A stretch of 64,000 bases of DNA, from assembly GCA_022393335.1 (NCBI GenBank), contig JAJEKB010001366.1, forward strand, positions 100,477 to 164,476. Direction: 5' to 3'. The stretch's first letter is position 1. Each line of letters opens with the position of its first letter. This DNA is from Macrotrachela quadricornifera. Taxonomy: Eukaryota; Rotifera; Eurotatoria; Philodinida; Philodinidae. This document shows positions 1 to 12,133 of this stretch, one piece after another. Below the pieces are notes generated by a model. The model did no database searches. It was not told where the DNA came from and saw only the letters and a program-made list of their open reading frames with translations. The position numbers were made by a program, and so were the translations under genes.

Positions 1-337
1 CTCGGTGTAAATTTGTGATTAATCACATGTCACGAGAAATCATTGATTAAATCAGATAATATCACAATTATATTCGAAAAAAAAAAACGTTTTTTCAAAA
101 CAAACCGATCAATCATGCCTATTCACCGATTTCGATAATTGATTTCTAATAATAGAAAGTTGAAAACATGTCAAATTTCTGCGGAGTTTTTTTTTATGAT
201 TAGAGAAATTAGTAATTTAAAAAATATTTCATTTTGATAATAAATCTGACTACTGTGACAAGAATGAAGTTTGATTATTTTAAAAAGCAATCAAACTAAA
301 ATTTCTCGTCAATAAGGATTATTTTATTAAACAAGAT

Positions 338-454
338 GCCCCATAAGTAACAGGACGATAAGAAATTTAAATATCCTCGTTGCGGATCGAGCAAACAAGC
401 TGCAATGAAGATATTTAAATTTCTTATCGCTCTCTTATTTATAGGTCATTCTGT
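338..454. repeat. Short palindromic repeat, MITE-like
   Basis: An inverted repeat with inner arms at about 356-383 and 402-429 that differ at only two of 28 positions, separated by an 18-base loop. Similarity continues outward less perfectly to about 338 and 454, where the ends read like the CCCATAAGTA-type tips of small Tc1/mariner-derived elements. There is no coding capacity. I interpret it as a miniature inverted-repeat element; a fortuitous palindrome is less likely given the arm length. Confidence 0.5.
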
Positions 455-2364
455 ATGTACATTTTCAAATGAAATTTGTTTTTTTCAACTATGATATAAT
501 ATTAGATAACTCTATTGATTTTCGATGAATGTCAAATTGAAAAATTCTCTTTTAGGATAATGTCTTCTACTACCATTATTGTATGTAGTTCTGCTTTTTA
601 TGTACCATTTATTATCCTAAATCTCCTACTATCGCAATGATATTTTATATATACCGTTCGTATTGCTATGATTTAAGAAAAAATACGGTGATTCAACGCT
701 GCTGCTGCTACTATCACTATAGACAGCTTTGATAAATATTACAAACTTTATCATACATTCAGAATTTTCATTCAAAATCAGACTAAAAAATACGATCTGT
801 CGATGTATTTAACTGAATCTTTTAATTAATAAAACAAAATATAGAAATACTTCTAATTTTTTTCGTTATCTATAGAAAAATAAATTGTTATATGTATATT
901 CAAAACAAAATTCAAATTCATTTATAGAAATATTTCATATTAATTACTTTTTTTTCGATGAATGATTATCATATAATTACATTATAAAACTTCAATGATT
1001 TGGATAGATTTGATAATCAATTTGATAAAAATAATATTGAATAATTTTTCTTTTCAAAAGCAAATTTTTGCTTGTTTTGTTTTTATATCTGATAAAAATC
1101 AAAATTTTTTGATCATTTTTATAAAACATATTAATCAAATAATCATAAAGATTTATTGAATAGATTAACAATACATTATAATATAGATTTAATTAATATT
1201 AAATAAAATATAATTTTCTTGAAATTTTTATTTAAATACATTCATAGATTTTACTACAAAATACTTTTTATCACAGGAAATATTTCATATGCCGATTAAT
1301 ATTTTGACCAATATTAAAAAAATATTCATCAAAGAAATGTTGATTTACAACTGTAATGAATAAAAAAAACAACAATAGTTATATCATTTCAAATGGATTA
1401 AAGTTCATCAAAACAAACAAATACAAATGATCTGAATTAATCAATATGTATTTTTTTTTATTGATGTTTTCTTCATAATGTATTTTATTTCTTCGTTTAC
1501 TGTACAGGTAAATATTCGTCAAAAATGACAGTAGTCGGACCATTTTTTATTATCTAACCATTTGCACTGATGATACATTTTTCAACCCACGTAATTTACC
1601 TCGTTTTTTTTTCTTTTAAATTTATGTTTATTATATTGAAAACAATAGTTTATTATTTCTTCTAATGAATTTATTTATTTAAAAAGAAAAAAAAAGATTT
1701 TTCTTTTAAATCAAAATTTGATTAAACATTTATATGATAGTATCAATAGAGATTGATCAGATAAGATATGAATATAATAATTGATCTAAAAGAAAATAAA
1801 AATTCTTTTTCATTGTGATTAATATATAATGAGATAAAACTAATGATGAATATAACAGATTAATGAAGAAATATCTGACAAAAATATTTTCGTGAAACAA
1901 AAACAATCGATCTGTCAACTATATTGAAGAATAAAATAAATCATTGTCAACAATGAAAATTTTTTATTATAAGTTCCTAATTAGACATTTGATATATAAA
2001 CAGTGATGATCTGTACGTTTACCTTGAAAAATCAAATAAATATGACGAGGTTATCTATTTTGAAAGAAAATAAAAGGATTCATTGTTCACATCCAATCAT
2101 ATTATGTATGTTTCTCTATGTTTCACATATGACAAATCAAAGAGACAGATAAATTTTATCTCATCAGAATAGCATCACTTATCACCTTTATAAACAATAC
2201 GTCTAGATGTTTTGATGAAAGGATGTTTCGTTTTATTTGTTTTTCATATAGATATATCCTTTTGAATAATGCGAGGTTTCTGTCAATAAGACAAAAGAAA
2301 AAAAAACGGCTATTGACGATGATTTATCAGAGAAAAACAAAAGTGACACACCTACATGCACGGC

Positions 2365-2372
2365 TATATAAA
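2365..2372 (+). promoter_or_regulatory. Candidate TATA box of the Rh gene
   Basis: TATATAAA lies 88 bases before the Rh start codon, in a short stretch (cggctatataaaatgaagg) that is less monotonous than its surroundings. A second TATATAAA-like string follows at about 2388. The position fits a core promoter, but in DNA this AT-rich the match alone is weak evidence. Confidence 0.35.
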
Positions 2373-2459
2373 ATGAAGGATTATTTTATATAAACATATA
2401 ACGCTTTTTCGATTAACAGATAACTATACATTTATCTTTAATAAAAAAGTAAAGTAAAC

Positions 2460-4077
2460 ATGGATTTTGATGATGTACGAGAACATATTAAAAATTGGTT
2501 TAAACAATTTATGTTTCCAATTGGTTTACTTGTATTTCAAAGTGTTTTTATTGTTTTATATGGTGTTCATGCAAAGTATGGTTTAAAACATGAAGAAATA
2601 ACAAATTCAACAGATGTAACTTCACATGGTAGTGGTGGACCTGCTGAAGGTGATGTAGAATTTTATTATGCATTTTTTCAAGATGTTCATGTTATGATGT
2701 TTATTGGTTTTGGATTTTTAATGACATTTCTTCGTCGTTATTCATTTTCATCAGTTTCATTTAATTTTTTGGTTGCTGCTTTTGTATTAGAATGGGCAAT
2801 ATTAATTCGTGGTTATGTATTTGATTGGCATAGTGATACAAAAACATTTTTAGTTGATGTTAAAAGTCTTCTTCATGCTGATTTTGTTTGTGCATCAGTA
2901 TTAATATCATTTGGTGCTGTTCTTGGAAAAACAAATCCTGCTCAATTAGTTATAATGGCACTAATTGAAGTTGTTATACAAGTATGGAATGAATATATTG
3001 GTCTTATTTATTTTTGTACTTATGATGCTGGAGAGTATGTATTAAATTATTATTTTTATAATATATAAAATTATTTCGTTTTTTTATTATAGATCAATAT
3101 ATGTTCATGTATTTGGTGCTTATTTTGGTTTAGCTACATCATTTGCTCTTCAACGTAAACGAGAAGTTGAATCACCAAAAGAAAGTTCAAGTTATGCATC
3201 AGATATATTTTCAATGATTGGAACATTATTTTTATTTTGTTTTTGGCCATCATTTAATGCAGGTGCAGCGTATGGTGATGGAAGATTACGTGCTATTGTA
3301 AATACATATATAAGTATAAGTGCATCTGTTGTATTAACATTTCTAACATCAGCATTAGTTGGAAAAGGTAAAGAAGAAATTATTCATATACAAAATGCAA
3401 CATTAGCTGGTGGTGTTGCTATTGGTTCAATAGCTGATAAAAATGTTGGTTTATTTGGTGCTATGATTGTTGGAAGTATTGCTGGTGCTTTATCAACATT
3501 AGGTTATAAATATTTACTTGAAGGTTTAAAAAAAATTTATATTCATGATACATGTGGTGTACATAATTTACATGGAATGCCAGGTCTTATATCTGGTTTA
3601 GCTTCAATTGTTGTTGCTAGTATGCCTTGGAGATCACTTTATGAAGAAAATTTATCACCAGTTTGTTTGGGTGGTGGATTACATCGAACATTTAATGTTC
3701 AAGCTGGTTATCAATGTGCTGGTCTTGTATTAACATTAGGTATGGCTATTGTTGGTGGACTTTTAACTGGTGCTTTTCTACGTTTACCAATATTTTCAAC
3801 ACCAGATAATGATTCTTATTTTGATGATAGTCTTAATTGGCATGTACCACAAGATTTTGTTTCAGAAGATTCAGCATTAGCTGCTCTTATGAAAAATCTT
3901 TTACCTAATCCAAATATTTTTTCTGATGCAACTTTTGAACATGGAGGTAATCCAAATACAATTGAAGTTATACAAGAAGTGTCACCTCGAACTTCAATTA
4001 ATTCAAAAGTTTCTACACCAAAATCTACTCAAAATACAGATGCAGCAGTACCTCCTTATTTTACTACACGATTGTAA
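2460..4077 (+). CDS. Rh-type ammonium channel (Rh glycoprotein family)
   Basis: Two exons, 2460-3034 and 3093-4077, with a 58-bp GT-AG intron; the joined frame gives 519 residues, the size expected for Rh50/RhAG/RhCG proteins. The predicted role is passive transport of NH3/ammonium (possibly CO2) across the plasma membrane as a trimer. Visible family marks are the N-terminal first helix with GVHAKYG in the following loop, FFQDVHVMMFIGFGFLMTFL, the junction sequence DAGESIYVHVFGAYFGL created exactly by the splice, and HDTCGVHNLHGMPG with the twin pore histidine region conserved in Rh proteins. There are about eleven to twelve hydrophobic segments. The roughly 100-residue C-terminal tail is hydrophilic and probably cytoplasmic. 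An AATAAA lies at 4139-4144. Alternative: an Amt-type transporter, but the motifs are Rh, not Amt. Confidence 0.95.
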
Positions 4078-5097
4078 AACAAGAGAAAAAGACTTTTATT
4101 TTATTTTATTTTATTTTATTTTTTTTTTATTTTCAATTAATAAATGTCATTAAAATATTTTTTTTGTATTATTAATTGGTTTTAATATTTGTTTACCTTC
4201 GTTGATTAAAGATAATAAAAATATATTTCGTATAAACAAAATATTTTATCTTTTGTTCTTTATTATATATATCAAAAAACAAGGACATGTTATATTCATC
4301 TATTGTTATTAAATCTAATTAACATTTATATATATATAAATAAGAATTAATTTATGACGTCATTCGTTTAATATGCGAATTTCTTTTTTTTTTTTTTTGT
4401 CTTTTACGTCGTATGAATATTAATGAGACGGAAAATTGGAAATACCTATTTTGTTCATATCTTTGACATAATCTTATCTTTATTTATTATATATATTATT
4501 GTCAATTGAAATTATTTAGATATTATCTTATTGCGTTTAATATATTTATTTTAATTAGATATTTATCTAATCCTTTGTTTCAATAAGTATGAAATAATTT
4601 TCAATCAATTGATAATATCAATTTTTGTTTTTGTCAATCTTTCAATTTATATAGTTTTTTAAATTATTATTAGAGTTAAAAACAACGAATTTTTAACGTA
4701 AATATTTTTTGATAAAAATAAAAAACCAACTTCTTTATTTATAATATTAATCAGTCATAGAGTACATTTATCTTTATTTCGTATATATAAAGATTAAAAT
4801 TCACTTTTTTCAGTTGAAAGTCTAAAGTACAAATTAAATAGAAAGAACAACAAGTAAAATACTCATTAGATAATGATTATCATTGAAATTTTTATCTTAA
4901 AATATTTGTAATCTACTAAGTTAAATCAATAAATAAACATTTAAATAAAAGATAAGATATATCCTATCCAAAAAAAGAAGAAAATGAGTTAATCAAAAAT
5001 TTATCTCTATTTCTTCTTTCAACTATAAATACTCATAGAATTTTCATTTATATAACAAAAAACAAAAAGAATCTTTTTCTGCTTCAAATATTTAACT
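4078..5097. other. Intergenic region with a TTTTA array
   Basis: Non-coding. It starts with the 3' UTR of the Rh gene, which contains a short run of TTTTA units at about 4095-4120 and an AATAAA, and ends with the presumed promoter and 5' UTR of the next plus-strand gene. No gene seen. Confidence 0.7.
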
Positions 5098-5858
5098 ATG
5101 TCATTTGAATCAAATACTGAAAGTATTAAAAATGTTACATCAACTGGTGTTCAACATACAACAATAAATAAAGAAAATGTTCAAGTATCATCAGCTATAA
5201 GTCATGATGCTACAAATAAAGTAACATTAGCTATTGGTTCAGATAAATTATCAAATTTAATGGATCGTTTATCATCAACACATGCACAACTTGATAATTA
5301 TACACAACAAAGAACACAACAAATATCTATGGAAACTCAATTAATTATTAATAAAATATTAGAAGAAACAAAAGAAAAACAACGTGAACTTTTATTAGAA
5401 GCACAATTTAAATCTCAACAATTACAAGATCAATATCAAAATGATTTACAATATAAAATAAACCAATTAAATGAAGAAAAAGCACAACAATTAGTACAAT
5501 TAGAACAAGCATTAAATGAACAACAAGAATTTATTTTACTTAATGCAAGAGAACAAATTGATTTATTACAAAAAGATGCAAATCAAGTTTGATTTTTTAG
5601 ATTTTAAATTCTATTATTTATTTTTTCTTTTTTTTTAAGCGTAAAATTAATCTTCTTCAACAAGCACAAGAATTAACAAATGCACGTATAGAAAAAATAG
5701 CTGAACAAGTTGTTATAATGGGACAAGAAGATTCAGCTAATCGTTTAGCATCAACAACAACAACTGTTATTACAACACAAGCACTTGCACAAGGACAAAC
5801 AGAAATCGCACAACAACCTCGTTTACAATCTTACGCACAAGCTGTTACTAATTCATAA
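5098..5858 (+). CDS. Glutamine-rich coiled-coil protein of unknown function
   Basis: Two exons, 5098-5586 and 5640-5858 (53-bp intron), 235 residues. I do not recognise a named family. The first ~55 residues are polar and Ser/Thr-rich. Residues ~55-185 are a long, charged, Gln/Glu/Lys-rich amphipathic helix (for example KILEETKEKQRELLLEAQFK) with heptad-like leucines and no proline or cysteine; the tail is Thr/Gln/Ala-rich. There is no signal peptide or membrane segment, so it is probably cytosolic. This layout, disordered ends around a central long helix, resembles tardigrade CAHS proteins and some LEA-like proteins in general form. I see no sequence motif that proves such a relationship. 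The promoter side has TATA-like strings. Confidence 0.75.
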
Positions 5859-6456
5859 AAACTTCATATTTATTTAATCAAGCATTTATCTTTTTTTTTG
5901 TTCATATCTCATCTTTGTATTAATAAACCAGCACAGATTTTTCTTTCATCATAAATTAGATTTTTATCTCTTTATTCTATATGACAAATACAACATTGCA
6001 AATTGTCATTTTTATATATTAACCTTTTGAGTCGTGCCGACGTTTATATACTATCAGCTTATTCTTTTCTTATTTGGAAAAGAATTTTATCCATTAGGTC
6101 ACGAACTGAGCTCGTGAAATTGTTCTGATAGACTATGGTCGCTGTCTTCATAATATATTCTCTTTCGTTGTATCATGCACGAACAGCATGCATCACAAAG
6201 TACAGAAGATGCGAACTAACTATTATTGAAAAATCATTGAGAGAGAATTCTCTTCGCTCGTCCTTCAAATATCGCAATCAAGACGACTTCAAACAAATTT
6301 GCGTATCTTTCAAGATATGTGTCTCATGTATAATTAATTGTTAAAATAAATAAGCACCTCTTTTCATTTATAAAGAGAAGAAAAAAAATAAAATGTTAAA
6401 TATCATAAAAGATTTCTTATAAATAATTACATTTGAGAAAAAAAACAGAGAATATA
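5859..6456. other. Intergenic region between convergent genes
   Basis: 3' flanks of the plus-strand coiled-coil gene and the minus-strand membrane-protein gene. A 69-codon open frame at 6135-6344 has no recognisable content and no splice context, and I do not call it. Contains a small palindrome, cacgaactgagctcgtg, near 6100. Confidence 0.6.
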
Positions 6457-7192
6457 TTATCTGAACCGATATATAATCAAATGATAAATTAAAATAATTG
6501 TCCATGTAAATGAAACAATAATTCCACCGGATAATGTATAACTAGAGCTAAAATAAATAAATAAAATTTTTTATTAATAAAAATAAAAAAAATTTTTTTT
6601 TTTATACTGTAAATTTGAATATGTATAACGACAATTTTTAATAACAAGAAACCAATTAAAATACATTTCAGGTGTACATATAGTTGTTAAACATAAATGA
6701 AATGTATAACAAAATAAGCAAATATTTGATAAGAAATATTTTATTATTAATGCATTTATATTTGAATCAAATTCTTCTTTTGTTTTTCCAAATGGTAAAC
6801 TAAATTATTTTATTATTTAAAATTTTAAAAAAAAAAATTAATTTTATATTTTTCTTTTACCAATTAATATATGATTTATTTGTTAATAAACTTAGTTTTT
6901 TATTATAATAAATAATTAGTATAGTTAAAAGTATAATAATACCTGTTTCCCATGGAAGAATTTCAGCATATGATAATGTAAATAAAAAATAATGAAACAA
7001 ATTATATATTAATGATGAAAAATAATGAGTTAAAAATCTATTAGATTGACTTTTTTCACTTAGTATAAAAATAATATTTATTATTAATATTATTAGAAGT
7101 AATATTAAATTAATTGATGATATTAATGTTAATAATAATTGTATTAAGAAATAAATTATTATTAAAATAATTAAACGAGTTTTTTTATTCAT
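6457..7192 (-). CDS. Small multipass membrane protein, unknown
   Basis: Minus-strand gene with three exons, 7192-6861, 6799-6608 and 6547-6457; phases fit and give 204 residues. Residues 1-50 are almost entirely Ile/Leu and form two transmembrane segments; further segments follow at ~60-100, ~125-150 and ~175-200, so four to six passes are likely. Conserved-looking pieces are AEILPWETG and CTPEMYFNWFL. I cannot place it in a family. It starts 210 bases after the stop of the whirlin-like gene on the same strand, and a splice acceptor (cttttag) ends 10 bases before its ATG. That fits either a 5' UTR intron or a trans-spliced downstream cistron. Confidence 0.7.
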
Positions 7193-7402
7193 TTATCTAT
7201 AACTAAAAGTATTCATTATTTATATGTATATAACTACAAGTTTATTTCAAAATGAAAACAAAAATTTTCTTCTTTGGCTATGTCAATATGAAGATATTCT
7301 ACACACACAAACAAAAAGAAAAGAAACTGTTCAATTATATAACTCATTTTTATACATATTAATGAAAATAAAATAACCTGAGAAAATGAGAAATAAAGAA
7401 AA

Positions 7403-10342
7403 TTATTGTTCATTATTTAATGGTTCAACAACTAATAAATCCATACTTGATTTATTTTTATCTTTAAATGATGATGCTATAAATAAAGCAGCTTCTCGAT
7501 GTAATAATCCTTTCATTGAATATCCATTTAAACCAATTATTACATGACCAACACGAAGACCACTTGATACATATGCACAACCATCAGGCTTAAAAATAAT
7601 CACATATTTTTATTTAATACATAATCTATGACAAAAGTTTAAGCCAATTTAGTTTTTTTTATTTTATCAAAATTCTCGTGTTCACGAAACTACGAAATAT
7701 TGAAAAGCATTTAAATATATTTCTGTATAGGAAAATATTATTTTAATTATAGACAGTCAGAATCTCGCTCTATATTGCATTATGTAGTTAAACTTTCGTA
7801 CTAGTCACATCACAGAAATATCCATTGCGGCTGAAAACCTGTTCCGGTCTTAGAAAGAAAAAAGGCATCCGCGACACGATGATTTTTTAAAAAATTGGTT
7901 CAAACCTGCATATAAACAATTCTTGGTAATGGAATTCTATCTTGAAAACCGCCTTCAATAGCAATACCTAATGTTGGACGAACTTTATGTATTGTTATTG
8001 GATAAGGTGATGAATAATCCTATATAAAAACAAGAAAAAAATTTTTTTTTTTTTTTTGAAGAAAAAAACAATCTAACTTTAAGAAATTGATCAATTAAAT
8101 GAGTTTGTTCAATAGTTAAATTTGTTCGAGATTTATTTAGAGATAAATATTCTTGTTGTTGTTGTTGTTGTTCTTGATCAACATTATGAAGACTTTTTGT
8201 TTTTCTTAATGTATTTAAAGAATTATTTGAAATAATTGGTGAAATTTTTTCAAATGATTTATTTATTTGTTCATTAAATAATAATGATTGTGGACGAATT
8301 AAACGTTCATTTGTTTTATTTGTTAAATTTTCAACAGATTTTGACTAAAATATAAATTAAATTTTAATTTAAATTACAATAAAAAATTCAATCTAACCAT
8401 ATTATTTGTTAATAAAGAATTTTGAATAAGACGTTGATGAGATAACTAAAAATAAAAAAATAAAAAAAAAAATATTTTTTTCGTTTTCAAATAAATATTT
8501 AAATATTAGTTAGTGTTTTTGTTTTGTTGTTTTTTTTTAGAATACAAAGCAATATGGACAAAAACACACGAGAGCAATACACACATATATCATTTATTTA
8601 TTACCTTTTTAATAAATGTATTGACTAGAATGAAATATGATCTTTTTCTTAAGATTTAAATATTTTATTTAAACACTAACCTTTAATGTATTTAAATCAT
8701 CTTTTAATATATATATATCAAAACGATCAAGATCATTTGGACGAATATATTTTTTTATTGATTCAATTATATCATTCTATAAAAAGAAAATAATGTTTTT
8801 CTTTAAATAAATATTTATTTAAATACTTTATTTTGTTGATATTGTTTATTTAATATTTGTAATAAAGGTTTTATTAATTGATCAATATGAATTTTTTCTT
8901 CTAAATATTCTTTAAGAATATTTCGTATTTTTATTTTATCATTATTATCATATATTTCATGAAGAAAATTATTTTTTAATAAATATATATCATTATATTG
9001 AATATTTTGTTTATCAATTTTATTAATATTATTATCTTTTGGTTTAGGTAATTTATTTATTTGTCTTATATGAAATGACATTTGATTTATATTTCTTAAT
9101 AATTGTACAGCATCTTTATGTGTTATATGACGAAAATCAATTCCATTAACAGATAATATTTGATCACCAATACAAAGACCAACTTGATCACTAAGAGAAT
9201 TTTTATCAATACCAGATATAAATATTCCAAGACCATATTCAGCACCACCACGTATTACTAAACCAAGACGTTTACCTTTTTCAACAGATATTGTTACCTA
9301 AGAATTAAAAATATTAAAAGAGAACAAAAAAAAGACAATAAAGAAAACAAACTGTTTTTTCAAAATAAGGTAATTGAGCATCAATTGAAAGATAACTTCC
9401 AGGTGGTGGAGATGTTGGACGTTGTTCAGTTGGATCATACCAATCATATAATGTTGCATCAAGAGCATTTACACGTAGTGTTCGAATTATTATATCAAGT
9501 TCATATGTTGAATATAATATCTAAATTATATTTAATGTCGAAATTTTTTTTTATCAGGATTTTATGTTCTTTAAAATGGTTTTACTAGAAAATTGCTTAA
9601 AAGTAACAACTGTAGTATTCGATTATTTTAGATTTTATTGATGAAATCCCGACATAAACAATATTTAATAATGCATTTCATCATTATTTGAATTTGAGCT
9701 AAGAGTTTAATAGTATTAAAAAGAAAATGAAGAATACATTTTCAAAATTTTTGTCACTACTATATTGAAGTTTCATAAAATTTTCAAACAGTATAATCAT
9801 TAAAACAGTCTTAACAAGGTCGACTTAATCATCGAATATTAATAACAATGGACTCTATTGATTCAATCTGCTCTCACCTATATCGGACTTTGATTTTTAA
9901 CCTATTTTATGTTTATTTCTTTTGTATTATTCTCTTACAAATGAGTAATATGTATTCTATTATTAAAGTGTTCTTAACGCACACTATTTGACATATGATC
10001 TTTGGACTTTTGATATAATTAAAATTATTTAATAGAAAAAAAAAAATAAAAGAAACAAACTTGAAGAGCTTGTGTATAATTAATATTTTGAAATGAAATT
10101 CCATTAACAGATATAATTTGATCTCCTGGTCTCATTCCTTGTGAATAAGCTTGTGAAGCCCAAACAACAGAAGCAATTTGTATAGGTTGTATAGAATTTC
10201 CTCCAATTATTGTAAAATCTAATGTACCATCATTTGATTTAAGATGAATTCGTTTTGTTAATAAACGACTTGGACCAAAATAATATCTATCATAAGAAGA
10301 TAATGATCCTTCTTCATTTGATAATAATGTTGAAGGATACAT
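7403..10342 (-). CDS. WHRN: Whirlin-like PDZ scaffold protein
   Basis: Eight exons on the minus strand: 10342-10061, 9520-9353, 9297-8827, 8776-8681, 8445-8398, 8344-8078, 8019-7906, 7588-7403; all phase 0 and 543 residues in total. Domains in order: PDZ1 (~20-100); PDZ2 (~150-235) with the carboxylate-binding loop RLGLVIRGGAEYGLGIF, nearly identical in pattern to whirlin PDZ2; a harmonin-homology domain (~250-340, ending in YIRPNDLDRFD); a Q-rich linker; and a C-terminal PDZ3 (~440-540) with PTLGIAIEGG and LRVGHVIIGLNG. The order PDZ-PDZ-HHD-PDZ with PDZ3 at the very end is that of whirlin. In animals whirlin organises stereocilia, ciliary and synaptic complexes. The first HHD of vertebrate whirlin is absent. 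An in-frame ATG at 10357 would add five residues if the acceptor at 10348 is not used. Confidence 0.88.
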
Positions 10343-10347
10343 TTTAT

Positions 10348-10438
10348 CTAAAATCATAATAATAATAATAATAATCGTAAATTAAAAAAAAAGAAAAAGA
10401 ATAAAAATGAAATGTTTATTATAATAATTAAAAAAATT
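10348..10438 (-). promoter_or_regulatory. Compact intercistronic segment with polyA signal and splice acceptor
   Basis: Reading the minus strand, the ECI2-like stop is followed within about 20 bases by AATAAA, then a pyrimidine-rich stretch (attctttttctttttttt) and a 3' splice acceptor (gattttag) ending five bases before the whirlin-like ATG. Only about 90 bases separate the two genes, too little for an ordinary promoter plus 5' UTR. Bdelloid rotifers are known to use spliced-leader trans-splicing, so this has the form of an operon junction. The assignment is inference. Confidence 0.5.
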
Positions 10439-12133
10439 TTATTTTTTTTTTCTTCCTCTCATAAATTCCATCATAGCTTGAACAAATTCTTCTGTTAACC
10501 AACGTTGTTTTAATGTTTCAACTTCATGTTCATTAATACGATGAAGTGTTTCTTTTGACCATTTTTGTATTAATGTTTTACTTGTTAAAAGACTTCCTTG
10601 TGGTAATGATAAAATATGTTGACAAATTTTATCTTTTTCTTGTTCAAATTCATTTTCATTAATAACACGTGTAACTAAACCACGTTGTTGAGCTTCTTCA
10701 GCTGTTAATTTTCGATCAAATAAAAGTACATCTTTAGCATGAAGTGAACCCATTAATGATGGAAATACAAATGATGAACAACCTTCAGCTGATTGAGCTG
10801 TTCGTGTAAATGGTAATGCAAATGTTGCACGAGATGATGCATAAACACCATCAAATAATCCTAATGTTGATACAGATATACCAACTGCTGGTCCATTTAT
10901 AAATGCTATAAGTATTTTTGGAAAATCTATAAATTTTCCTATATAATTTTGTAACATTTTTTGACCACCTTCAACAGATGCTTTTAAATCAGTTGTTGTT
11001 GATGTCTAAGAAATAGAAATTATGGATATTTTTAAGCTAATTATCGTAAGTAAAGATCATAGATCGAAACTAAGTTGTGTACTTGTTAGATCTATCTGAG
11101 GCAATTAAGTAGAGATCTATTTCTTAAATATTCGGAAAAAAAAATTTTCGGTTAATATAAACAAGAGATGAACGAAATACTTTAACTAATGTGTATAATT
11201 GAACGTGAAGAGAAATAGAAATTTATACTTTTATCATCGACTACTATTAACTTTTCTTCTACAATACAAAACAAACAAGTTGACAGTTAATAAATGACGC
11301 AAAATTGTGATCAGTGAGCAACTTTATTTTTAGTAAAGTTACAAGTTTTCTTACTCATTTTAACGATTTAAAATGTAGAAAAAACTGTAAATGAAATATT
11401 ATCTTATTGATTTCATATTGTTAATAATTATCTGATGAACAAAATAAAAATATCTTACAGCCATTTTAGCAAAATCTGCTAAATCTGTTCCAGCTGAATA
11501 AAATTTTCCTTTTCCAGTAATTGAAAGAAGAACTAATTGTTTATCTTGTGAAGCTTGTTCAAGAATTTCTATAATACGTTCATACATAGGTCTTGTAATT
11601 GCATTATATTTATCTGGTCGATTAAGTACAAGTTCCCAATGTGCTGGACTCTTTTTAATTAATTCAATATGTTCTATATTTGATTGAGTTTTTTCATTTG
11701 TTATTTCTTCAGTTTTAGATGTTGAATCATTTTTATCTATAGAAAAAAGAAAAAAAAAATTAATTTAAAAAAAAATGAAAAACAATTTACTATTTGATGT
11801 TAAAGAAGCAAGTAATTGTTGAACAGTTTGAATATACTGCTTTTGTGCATCTTGTTGATTCATTTTTCCTAATGAAGACCAAGCTGTCCATTTTGCTCGA
11901 CCAATAAAATCAGTTAAACCAGGTTTTGGTGTTGAACAAATCCCAACTGTTGATTGTTTATATAAACCATAAAGTTTTAATTTTGTTTCATTATCAACTT
12001 CAATAGATGATGATTCTAATTGAGATTTTGCTTTTTCAAAATCTTTTGATGATGATGATATTTCATTTGATGCATATCGACGAATTACATTATTTAATAA
12101 ACATCTACGAATAATAGATATGGATGAATTCAT
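10439..12133 (-). CDS. ECI2: Enoyl-CoA delta isomerase 2-like (ACBP plus isomerase)
   Basis: Three minus-strand exons, 12133-11791, 11736-11459 and 11005-10439, giving 395 residues, almost the human ECI2 length. The N-terminus (ISIIRRCLLNNVIRRYAS) is arginine-rich and lacks acids, typical of a mitochondrial presequence. Residues ~28-112 are an acyl-CoA-binding domain (LYGLYKQSTVG, WTAWSSLGKM). The C-terminal two thirds is a crotonase fold with SAGTDLADF, the oxyanion-hole segment NGPAVGISVSTLGLFD and the catalytic glutamate in SAEGCSSF. It shifts 3-cis or 3-trans enoyl-CoA to 2-trans for beta-oxidation of unsaturated fatty acids. It ends in GRKKK rather than the peroxisomal SKL of vertebrate ECI2, so a mitochondrial site is favoured. 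The second intron (453 bp) is long for this genome. A tttcag acceptor ends two bases before the ATG. Confidence 0.93.

Larger units (their letters stand above)
1..2459. other. Intergenic region upstream of the Rh gene
   Basis: AT-rich sequence with no open reading frame that looks like a gene on either strand. It holds one short palindromic repeat (listed separately) and, near its right end, TATA-like sequences that probably belong to the Rh gene promoter. Otherwise I see only homopolymer runs and AT-rich filler. Confidence 0.7.

Noticed and set aside
6135..6344. 69-codon plus-strand frame
   Set aside because: No conserved motif, no promoter or splice context, lies in a 3' flank.
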